Source: Cordia subcordata (Eukaryota > Streptophyta > Magnoliopsida > Boraginales > Cordiaceae). From it: a DNA stretch of 64,000 nt. Positions 20,624-30,700 of this stretch are shown one piece after another. Positions within the stretch are counted from its first letter, which is position 1, and the number at the start of each line of letters is the position of its first letter. The DNA lies in contig JAPTOF010000016.1 of assembly GCA_028554755.1 (NCBI GenBank), positions 2,554,501 through 2,618,500 of the forward strand, in the 5' to 3' direction. A model generated the notes under the pieces. That model saw only the letters and a list, made by a program, of their open reading frames with translations, searched no databases and had not been told where the DNA came from. The position numbers and the translations under genes were made by a program.

Positions 20624-23140
20624 ATGGCCATTTCATCCAAGGTACTATCTTTTTCTTCTAGACCCATTTCAAGATTATGTTCTTTTAACTCATTTTCAAC
20701 TTTGCCACCGAAAGCCCTAATGCACCAAATCACCGAAGCGTTTCACCAAGAAAATCTTGGCATAATTGACACTAAGTCTTTGCATGAATTACGACCATGC
20801 CATGTGGAACCAATTTTGTTTAGTCTTGGCTCAAACCCTTTTTCAGCAATTAGGTTCTTTGAATGGTGTGAGAGTTTTCTTGGGTTTGGTCACACATTGA
20901 AAACATATGTAGGGCTATCTCATTTGTTGCTCGATAGGCGTATGTTTGATCAGGCAAGATGGGTTTTTGGTAAAATGGTTGAAAAGTTTGGGGATTTTGA
21001 TTGTGTTGGAGTGTTTGATGAAGGGTTTGAACGGTATGGGTCGAATAAGAGTACAGTGTATAGCTTCTTGCTTGAGAATTACTGTAGAGTCGGGTTAACT
21101 GATTGGTCTGTTTCATTGTTCTTCCAGATGAGTGAAATGGGTGTTCAGGTTTCTCATTATGCCTTGTCGAGAATGTTGAGTTGTTTGGTTGGCTTGAAGA
21201 GATTTGATGTAATTCTGGATGTGTGTAGTGAGGCTGGAAATGGGTTGAGAGGACAGCAGGAAAGGCGGTCTTTTGACGTGTACAGTTTCGTGATGAATGG
21301 CTTTTTGGAGAATGGTGAAGTTGATATAGCATTAGAATTTCATCGAAGGATGATTGAACGGGGTTTCAATCCTGATATTGTGGCTTGTAATAGAATTTTG
21401 AAGAGTGCCTGTATCACTAATTCTATAGGTATTGTGCATAAGTTCTTTTTGTTGATAATAGAGTTAGGTCCGAAGCCAACTGTTGTGACATTTAGCGTAC
21501 TGATTAATGCATACTGTAAGAAAAGAAGATTAGAGGAAGCATTTAAGTTATATCATCTTTTGCTGGCACAGGGTATGGCTCCTGATGTGGTTGTGTATAG
21601 TATTTTGATTGATGGCCTCTTCAAGGTGGGGAAACTGGAAGAGGGACATCGGCTTCTCTCAGAAGCATTAGGTAAAGGTGTTAAGTTAGATGTGGTTACT
21701 TTTAGCTCGCTAATTGATGCATATGTAAACATTGGAGAAATGGGGAAGGCTATTGAAATATATAATAGAATGTTGAAAGAAGGCATCATGCCAAGCATGG
21801 TCACGTATGGCATTCTTGTAAATGGTTTATGCCATAATGGTCGTCTTCTTGAGGCATCTGGTGTCTTTGGTCAGATTGTAAAACATGGTTGTGAGCCATC
21901 TATTGTAATTTATAGCAGCCTCATTGATGGTTTTTGCAAGCTAGGGAATTTAACAGAGGGATTTAAGTTATTTAAGAATATGGTAAGGAATGGCCATACC
22001 CCTGACGTTATAGTGACTAGTGTTCTCATAAATGGTTTGATTAAACAGGGGCAGATGAATAATGCCCTTAGATTCTTTTATCAAGCTGTTGAGCAGGGTA
22101 TAGATCCCAATGTAAATACATTTAACACCTTAATTGATGGATGCTGTAAATTTAAACAAATAAAGGATATGGTGAATCTGTACAAACAAATGAGTACATA
22201 TAACATAACTCCAGATTTAGTGACCCACTCTGTGATTCTTAAAGGTCTATCCGAGCAAGGGAAATCTCAACAAGCATTGTTTTTTTTCTTCCAAATGCTA
22301 AAGAGGGGTTTCTATCCTGATGTTGTAACATATTGTACTCTCATCGATGGGCTTTGCAAACACGGAAACCTAGGTGCAGGGTTCAGGATTTTTGAACTAA
22401 TGGTCAAGAATGGTGTATCTCCTGATATAACCATGTACAATGTTCTCATAAACGCACTATTTAAAGCAGGTCTATCGCAAAGAGCATTGGAGGTGTTCAG
22501 GCAGGTTAAAGAAAGTGGACTAGAACCTGATATTGTGACATATAACACGGTGTTATGTGGTTATTGCTCTCTGAAGATGTTAAAAGAGGCAATTCAGCTC
22601 TACCAAGAGCTGAAATGCAGGCGGATTGGATATAATGCTATTACCGTTACCATTTTAATTGATGCATTATGCAAAGAAGGTAAGATGGATGATGCAGTAT
22701 CGTTATTTTCCTCAATGCTGGATGAAGGTCCGTCACCTAATGTGGTCACATACAGTTGTTTGATTGATGGCTACTTTAAATCCTTCAGCATGCAAAATGC
22801 TTTTGAGGTTTACGAACAGATGCTGAGTAACAATATCTCTCCAAGTATTGTGAGTTACAGCATCCTGATTGATGGTCTTTGCAGAAGAGGATTAATGGAA
22901 GAAGCATCCATTATCTTTCGCTCTGCTTTAAGCAGAGGCGTGTTCCCTGATGTCGTAGCCTATGGGATTTTGATTCGCGGTTATTGTAAGGTCGGAAGGT
23001 TTGCAGATGCAATATCCTTGTACCATCGGATGCTAGAACATGGAATTTTGCCTGATAGCTTCATACAGAGTTTGATTGCAGAATGTCATTTTCGAATTAG
23101 TTCTGTGAGAGATTCTCAGTTAAAGGATGTGGAAGGATGA
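20624..23140 (+). CDS. P-class pentatricopeptide repeat protein, probably mitochondrial
   Basis: Intronless, 838 aa. P-class PPR proteins bind organellar transcripts and affect their stability, splicing or translation. Residues 1-30 are rich in Ser and Arg with no acidic residue, typical of an organelle presequence and most like a mitochondrial one. Two or so degenerate repeats precede residue 217. From 217 to 811 there are 17 consecutive repeats of exactly 35 residues with no gap, followed by a 27-residue tail. Canonical cores are visible (VVTYSCLIDGYFK, VVTYCTLIDGLCKHG). There is no E or DYW domain, so it is not an editing-type PLS protein. Length and neighbourhood suggest the counterpart of Arabidopsis At1g31840, but I have not aligned them. 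The start is the first ATG of the frame. Confidence 0.93.
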   Translation: MAISSKVLSFSSRPISRLCSFNSFSTLPPKALMHQITEAFHQENLGIIDTKSLHELRPCHVEPILFSLGSNPFSAIRFFEWCESFLGFGHTLKTYVGLSHLLLDRRMFDQARWVFGKMVEKFGDFDCVGVFDEGFERYGSNKSTVYSFLLENYCRVGLTDWSVSLFFQMSEMGVQVSHYALSRMLSCLVGLKRFDVILDVCSEAGNGLRGQQERRSFDVYSFVMNGFLENGEVDIALEFHRRMIERGFNPDIVACNRILKSACITNSIGIVHKFFLLIIELGPKPTVVTFSVLINAYCKKRRLEEAFKLYHLLLAQGMAPDVVVYSILIDGLFKVGKLEEGHRLLSEALGKGVKLDVVTFSSLIDAYVNIGEMGKAIEIYNRMLKEGIMPSMVTYGILVNGLCHNGRLLEASGVFGQIVKHGCEPSIVIYSSLIDGFCKLGNLTEGFKLFKNMVRNGHTPDVIVTSVLINGLIKQGQMNNALRFFYQAVEQGIDPNVNTFNTLIDGCCKFKQIKDMVNLYKQMSTYNITPDLVTHSVILKGLSEQGKSQQALFFFFQMLKRGFYPDVVTYCTLIDGLCKHGNLGAGFRIFELMVKNGVSPDITMYNVLINALFKAGLSQRALEVFRQVKESGLEPDIVTYNTVLCGYCSLKMLKEAIQLYQELKCRRIGYNAITVTILIDALCKEGKMDDAVSLFSSMLDEGPSPNVVTYSCLIDGYFKSFSMQNAFEVYEQMLSNNISPSIVSYSILIDGLCRRGLMEEASIIFRSALSRGVFPDVVAYGILIRGYCKVGRFADAISLYHRMLEHGILPDSFIQSLIAECHFRISSVRDSQLKDVEG

Positions 23141-24204
23141 TTTTTTCTGTTGTAGATGTTTAAAGATTTTGATAGGATTCTTAGTAGACTATAGAGAAAC
23201 TGTGCCTAATGTATCTGAAACAGATACCATATTCGTCGTAGTGTATAGATCTTCACACCCTTAATGAAGAAAACACAAAGATTGTAATTCTTCACCATAG
23301 CAAAAAGACTTTTCTACGTAATTGTATATGAAATGGATGCCATATTCACCTTACTGTATAGATCTTCACGTCTTTTATAGAGAATACACAATGATTAGGA
23401 TTAATCACTTGAGATCTCATTATCTCTTTTGTTATTTGACCTTTAAAAAAAAAAAACAGTTTGCCAAGTTTTTTTTTTTAATAGGATGTTTTTTTTTCTT
23501 GAGAAAAAGTGTTTTCTTGGACCCATTTGTCTCGTGCAAGTTGAGCTTTCTGATCTTCTCAATCATTGTCTGGCATGCGCAAGAGCATTAGGCATTCAAA
23601 TGATGTTAAAAATGATCGGTGTTGTGAGGGTGTAAGGAATTGCTGCTTCTGAGGCTTACTATTATTGAACTTTTCTCGTGACTTTTTCTAAGTGAAAGGT
23701 TACTGATCTAGGGTCTGCTTTAATTTCAAACTGTTGTTCAAACCAGGAGATGTCATCATCGATGAGTAAAATGCGCATTAAGTGTTCGTTTGGATTGATT
23801 TTTTTCAAAAACATTTTTTAAAACTTTTTGAAGAAATTTTTTTTTTTTGACAAGATAAGTTCTTGCTTTTGGAAAAAAGTTGAAATTGAATTTTTTCTAG
23901 AGTTCTAACTTTTTTTAAAATCTAATTCAAATACTTATTATAAAAAAAAATATTGATTTTTTCAGGAAAAAAAATATTTTTCCATAAAGAAAAGCCCATC
24001 CGAACAGGTCTTGAGACTAGGTGTTAAATCCTTGACTGCTGTTTGGTGGTTATGGCATTTGCTTAACGATAGGACTTTGGGCAGAAAACTGTGTTGGAAA
24101 CAAATGAGAAAGTTCATGTAATTAAGAAATATGACATGGGGAAGTAAGGATGTGGGAGGCCAAGGAAGACACGGGGAGGTGGATTCCGTCCAGTGATCAC
24201 CTCT
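23141..24204. other. PPR 3' flank and spacer with a MITE-like element
   Basis: A diverged direct repeat (about 23205-23265 and 23320-23385, sharing gtatagatcttcac) follows the PPR stop and may belong to its 3' UTR. About 23779-24012 is a copy of the dispersed gtttggattg MITE-like family. No gene is seen. Confidence 0.5.
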
Positions 24205-24615
24205 TAGAGATTGTTGGAAGCTCAATATAGATGGGTGTTCGAAAAGAAATTTAGATTTGGTTGTGGTGGGAGAGCTTTTTTTTAATCTTCAAAGTAGATG
24301 GGTTTGGATTTTGTAACTAATCTTCATTCTTGGCATCATTACCAACAATACAGCTGAAATTATGGCACTTTAGGAGGGATTATTTAGTGAAGCATTATAT
24401 GGGGATTGACCTGATTGGAGATTAAATCAGATTCTCAAGTTCTCGTGCAATGGATCAAGGGAGATTCTTGTACAAGGAGAGGACGATTCTATTTTCTGTA
24501 GAAAAGTCTTGAAAAATTTATTCAAAGAAGCAAATAAGATGCTCATTGACTTGCGAATCATGGGCTATAATGCCCGTCCGACTTCACATTCTAGAGGCTC
24601 CCTCAATGCACTCAA
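24205..24615 (+). pseudogene. Decayed LINE-type RNase H-like fragment
   Basis: Across frameshifts and stops, the plus strand encodes pieces typical of the RNase H-like (RVT_3) domain common in plant LINEs. These are CWKLNIDGCSKRN at about 24213, then NNTAEIMAL followed by a stop and EGLFSEAL at about 24342, then in another frame LEIKSDSQVLVQWIKGDS at about 24416. Order and spacing fit the family. No reverse transcriptase domain is found next to it, so this is an isolated relic. Confidence 0.6.
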
Positions 24616-27600
24616 GGGATTACTAAAAATCACTAGTAAGGTGTCTCTTTCTGGAAATTAGTTCTTATGTAATCAGATTTGCATTTTTAACCCAAAACAA
24701 AAAAAAGGACTTCTTGAAAGTGAACATTTCAATGGTTTAGTTGACAGCGCTAGAGCTAGTTTTGTATTATAATGTGTCAAGATTGATTAAAATACAAAAA
24801 GTGGGAGCATCTTTGAATTTGGCAAGAAGAGGCCAATTCTGGCCGAGAAATAATCTGGATTACATCTGAGAGTTGAGAAATGTCACTATTGACATGGTCA
24901 TCACAAAGCGTGTCACTGTAGATATTACTACAAAACGACTCGATTATATTAAATTTGAGGGAAAAAAAATGTAAACTTTACATACGCATAAAATCCACGC
25001 ACTGCTCACCCGGACTTTCCCGTCACTGTATAGCTCAATTACGAAGCAAAGCCTTGCCGGCAAGCAAAAAATTGTTGAAATTTTAGTTTAGAATATAAAA
25101 ATAAATTTGGTATCCTTCCACCAAACCATAGTATAATAAAATGAGACTGCCAAAAGTTTAGGACTTGCAAATAGTCATACAGCCTGCATCACTTGAGTTA
25201 TTTTATTCCTCACTTGTCCCAAATAAAGTTGTCAATAAGTGATTGTTAGAGACTCACTATAATTGTCATGACACTTATTTCAAGATATTTTTAAATTAAG
25301 AATTTATTGTAGACTTGTTCTGGAGAAAAGATTGGTTAGAAGTGATTATTGAATTGTAGATAATTATGTTAAGTTAAATTTTATAGTTATATAACGAAAA
25401 TAATATATATACACACACACATACTACATACACGCACTAGGGCGGGATGTGATCCACAAATCCCTATTCCGCCCCACTACGATAATAGGGTAGGAAAAAA
25501 ACCGCACTTCACCTTGAATATAGTAGGATTTTTTTTAAAAAAAAAAAACACGCTCCAATACCGGAATACTCCTATGAGATGGGTGAGATATGATTACCAT
25601 CTCTATTCTAAAATTTATGACACAATCGTTCTTGTAACTTTAGGATTTAAAGGTAGTCCATTCACTAATAGAAACTGCCTTCCAACAACTACTATTTTTA
25701 ATCACAAAAAAAGTAGAGTAGAAAATTAGCCGTTCCAACTTGCAGAACAAGTCCTTGTCATGGTTATGACCATCCACATCATTTCTTACGTCCTACAACT
25801 GAAGCCTAAAATGATATTGATTTTTTAAGAAAAAATAAATTATGTCATCTAATTCTTAAGTTAGGGTTAATGGATAAAAGACTAAAATGTCTTTGATAAA
25901 TTAACTAATTAAAGTCCAACCATGAGTAAATAGAAAGTTGAATCTACTTTACATCTCACTGGAGACGTCCCATCTTAAAACATTGAACAAATTGAGTTAT
26001 TAGATACAAATACAAAGTCTAGACTAGTTAAAACAAAGGGTAAAATGCATGTTACCTTTTTGGTTTGTGTAATTAGTTGATCAGACTTTTATTTTAAAGC
26101 TTACCATATTACTCTTTTACACTTTCTATAAGATAGTTATCTCTTGTGGTTTGTTTTATTAGGTGATTACAATTTGTGATTTGTTTGTTTAACTAATTAC
26201 CCTTATTTTTAAAACTTATCACATCATCCCCTACACTTTTTAAAAGATGTATTAATCTCCTCCCTTTTTCATTATTATTTGAATGCCGCCAGCTGAAAAT
26301 AACGATATTTTTGTGAAAATATAAAATGCATTGCAAGTTTTAATATTCATATAAGCAAAAGACGGCTCGTGTAATGCAGAATAAGTTAATTTTGATGCAA
26401 AACATTAAGATAGGAGATTATATTTTGTAGGAGAATAATATAGTAAGTTTTAAAGTACAAGAGTAACCAACTAATTAGACAAACGACAAGAATAACATAC
26501 ATATTACCCTTACAACAAATGAGTTGAAACTTCTTCCGAATTTAGGAGTCTTCAATAACCATAATTAGCCGAGTCCAGTAGTGTGGGCTTATAACCAAGC
26601 GGGACATTAGAGTGATTGGATGTGAATGCAAGTATAAAAGTCCAATACCACCCCTAACCCACAATGGATTACCCCATAATTCCAATTGTAGGATTAATAA
26701 CCAAAAATTAATTCTCTTTAAATTTATTAGTAGTTTCGTTAGAACCACTAGTCTATACCCCAAGGAAGAATTTGTAAAGTCTTGGTGGTCAGTTAGAAAG
26801 TCCCCCAACGTGACATGCATGCTAACAAAATTTTATTAGTGAATGTAAAACTTTTCCATTGAATTTCTATAGTTGAAGGTGTGAAAGATTACTACTAAAC
26901 CAATAATTCGTTTTCAAGCTAGCGAAAAGGACAAAAAAATATGCTGGAATCTTAATCAGTTTGATTCTCATTAGTTCCATCAACTTATGATTGTTTATTA
27001 GTCCAGCATTTAATTTTTCCAAATATTCAAATGGAGCAAAAATTTCTGAATGTGACGTTTAACACTTGATTATCACAAATGATGTTCATATCATTAGCAT
27101 TATCATATTCTGTTACGTTTGAAGCTTATTTATTTATTAGGACTGTGGCTCGATTTGCTGAGCCTAGGCGTACTCTTTTTGCATTCATTATCGACATTAG
27201 CCAAACACTCTTGTTTGCCCGTGCCACAGGGAGTAGGCTTTCACCGGACCACGTAAATCCCGTGTTCTTTTTTCAATTTGTTAGGATTCCAAGTTTCTTT
27301 TTTGCAGTACTATCTAGTCAGTTTTTGATTGTATGTACTTTTTAGTTGACCAAGAGGAAGTTTTCTAGACCGTTTGAATTGGTGGATGACTAGTTCCAGT
27401 TTTTCTATGTCAAATACTTTGCCGTATAAAGCAAGATAGAGCGTTTATGTGATATCTGACACATCGGGAGGAGGCATAATATGAATCTGTTTCGTGAAAG
27501 TTAGTGTTGTGCGTTTAAGTAATAATTCGGGTGATCAATTTCGTGCCTACTGGATATTTGGCTGGACCCGGGGCTCGACTGTTCCTGCTTTTGTTGTGGT

Positions 27601-27749
27601 TGTTCAGTGACAAGTATCAGGAGCTGTTTTGAGTTTGGTTAATAGCAAGATTCAGGTTTTGTTTGTCTATAAAGCTGATAACGGTTCAGCAAGATTTGGG
27701 GTTTTTCTCAGTCTTGAAGTACTTGACAGAGAAAGATTGTAATGCAGGT
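24616..27749. other. Spacer upstream of CYCLOPS
   Basis: AT-rich, with no supported gene. It contains an inverted-repeat element at about 26036-26512 and an AC/AT microsatellite near 25410-25430. The last few hundred bases should contain the CYCLOPS promoter and 5' UTR. A pyrimidine-poor but plausible splice acceptor (aatgcag) sits immediately before the start codon, suggesting a 5'-UTR intron. I see no CYC-box-like palindrome that I could defend. Confidence 0.4.
26036..26512. mobile_element. Inverted-repeat MITE-like element, about 477 bp
   Basis: The left end (aaagggtaaaatgcatgtta, then gtgtaattagttg) and the reverse complement of the right end (aagggtaatatgtatgttat, then gtctaattagttgg) match over about 80 bp with substitutions. 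The middle is AT-rich and non-coding. No clear target duplication is visible. Confidence 0.65.
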
Positions 27750-30700
27750 ATGGAGGGAAGAGTTCAGCCAGACTATTACCGGAACACAAGTGAAGAGTTG
27801 TTCATAAAAGCGATGATGGAGAGCCCGAGTGGAATGCCAGCTCCAACCATGGAGATGCTGGGTTTCAGGAATCTTTCTCAGAACTTTCGGACAGATAGTG
27901 AGGAACTCTTTAAAAGCTGGCTCAAACATGGAGAGGCAAGGATTGCACCATACCCTTAGATTCATGCTGTCTGTGTTTGGATTCCGTATAATAATGCATG
28001 TTTACAGTTCATTAGCTTCTAGATGTTCTGGAGGACTTTTGCCGACAGAATTAGATAAATAGCACCTGACCCCTTTATTGCTTGTTATAAATGTATGTTA
28101 CAAATGGTAGCTGTAAAACTGAAAATTTTGGTTGTTCTTCTAACTGAAGGAAATAATCGAGAAATGTATCCATCGTTGTCAATTGCAGTTGGTCATTTCA
28201 TATGTAGTTGGCAAAACACATTTTCTTGACTTCAGGAAAGATCTAAAGATTGAACTCTGATTTTGCACAACTGACATAATGTTTACTGTTTGTGATGGCT
28301 TGGAATTGTAAAACTGGCTGAAAAGGTAAGTTTTAGAGAGGGAGTTAACATCTGAAATTCTGTTCTTTCCTGGAGTTTCTTGTGAAATTGTTGGATATGT
28401 CTTTCATTTGTTGCAATTATATCTTCGCTAGTTGTTGGTGAAGACTAGGATGCTGCCCTAAACTTTGTCGTCAAGGTTCTGAAATGACGAGACATTTGTT
28501 TGCAGAACAATGGCTGCAGTCCAACAGGCATAGCGACAGGTGCCCGGCAAGCATCCCGAAGGTTAGCCTGTAGACATGATAATACAGTTGCTTCAAGAAA
28601 GAATTGTCTTCCATTTCAAGATCTGCAGGCGGAACCGTGGAAGACCATAACGATCCTTATCAATACGAAATTTGGATTGCTAATGCTTGCAGAACTTTTG
28701 GCCAGTTAGTCTTAATACATAGAATGGCCCTTAAGCTCCCTGAGCTTTCCTTGCTCTATTGCATGCTTTTGTGAAATTTGTCAAGAAGATATTAAATATC
28801 CGTTTTCTCTTAAAGCTTCATGAAAAACACACATTTATGGTAATATGCCTAGGATTTTCTGGGATTAAGGCCCAATTCAGCATAATTAGTTGTTTAGGTA
28901 ACTGATAGCTATTATATTTTAGTGATTAGCTAATAGTTGTTTACTAGCTGATTGAAAAGTACTATTATTTAACAGAAAAAGACTTTCTATACTGCTTGCT
29001 GAAATTGCAAATTGGCGATTAATTATTTCGTTATATGTGTCTTGTAACTTCTAAGCACCAACTTTCTGCTCCTGCTATACCTTTCATTTTGAGATCAGTA
29101 CTGATCATTATGCATGAAAATGGGTATGTAAAATGCAGGATATCTACAGAACCATCAAATTTATCGAATCAACAAACCGATGGCTCTCTTCAGAAGAGAA
29201 CTGAGGACATTCCACTAGAGCCAAGTACTTCAAGCGCTGCTGAAGCTTCGGCTAATGTCAATCAGCATTCAGTAAAGTAATTTCTTTCTCTTACAGATAT
29301 GTAGCCAACATTTCATAGATTCCAAAAGCTTTTACTACTATCTTTAATGGAAGATGGTTTGATTTTCTCTGACATTGTAATATCTGCAATATGATACTGT
29401 AGTTCATGATCGTAACTACAGTTGATTAGGCACTCAAATCTTGTGCTTAGATTCTTTTGTGTAAAAGTTGATTCATTTCTACCACGATGAAGATTAAGTC
29501 TGGTTTTTATCATCATCAGGGAGGTAGCTGAAAGCGGGTGGCAAGCTAGTAACCTCTTCTTGGCCAAGGTTTTCTTTCATCACAAAAATTGCAGAACCAT
29601 TATTTCCATTAGTTTGCTGAAGAATCTTACACCATTCCTTGCTTGCAGGCATGGTTTCATAGTTCTCAACCCATGACAAGAAGCCGCTCCTCTGAATTGA
29701 GGTATCATTTGTCATATGAACACTGTAATCTCCCTTTAGAAGGGCAGAAGTGCTGAGCTCGTGGTTTAATAAGTAACAAATTGAGTTAACCATTTCCAAT
29801 TAGCTGATATGAGGCCCCAAATAGTTATTTCTTAAACTTATAACTCGAGTCTTGCTCGTGGATCTGAAATAGGCTCAGGAGGGACAAGCGCACCACGTCT
29901 TTGGGGAAGTTGGTGGTGTCCAAAACGATTCTATTTAGAATGCTCAGATGTGCATTATCTAATGAAGATTATTTTCCTATGGTTGTTTTAGGAACATTTG
30001 TAGGCTAGTCAAGTTATATAAAAGAATGTCTTAGCCAGGTTGGACGCATTTGATTTTTGGATAATTTTTGCAGGAGAAGATATGCAGCCATGCAGAATCT
30101 GCAGACATCTATTGGTGTGGAGGCCACCCTAATGCATAATGCACCTGAGAATGGTGTCAATGGTGTCAACAGTGCTGAACAAGACTATGCAAATCCAAAT
30201 GGATTCAGTGACGTGCCAAAGTCTGAGGGAGTAAACCAGTTTTATGCGTCATTTACCTCTCCAACCCATTCCTCATCGTCTACTTTCAACACTCCACAAG
30301 TAGATAACATTTCTTCTGTTGTGAGTATGCTAAAAGGAACACTGGAGCGCAAGAAGCTCAGCAACAAAGACAACAAAGAAGCCGTTGATGAGAGTGGTTT
30401 TGGGTACTACGGTGCAGAATTCCTAGCTAATAATACAAATTTGAACGGACAAGATCATATGTATCATGAGATGCAAGGTAGTTTCCAAGATGCATTCACA
30501 CTCCAACTAAGTGATGCAGATGTTCTGAAATCAGTTGAAGAGTCACTCAATATCAATTTAGATGGTATTTTGGCCCCTATCAACCCAATTCAAACGAGTA
30601 TGGCATCTCAAGAACCTTCCCAGAGTGAATCATCTGCTGCTGCACCAGTAGTTCCAGCTGCTTATGATACATTTGATGATTCCAACTCAGGCCAAGCACC

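Noticed and set aside
27936..27959. Reading CYCLOPS exon 1 through to the TAG at 27957 as a truncated gene
   Set aside because: The GC donor at 27936 joins in phase to exons that restore the full family sequence, so truncation is unnecessary.
29494..29799. 101-codon minus-strand open frame
   Set aside because: It overlaps CYCLOPS exons 4 and 5 on the opposite strand.
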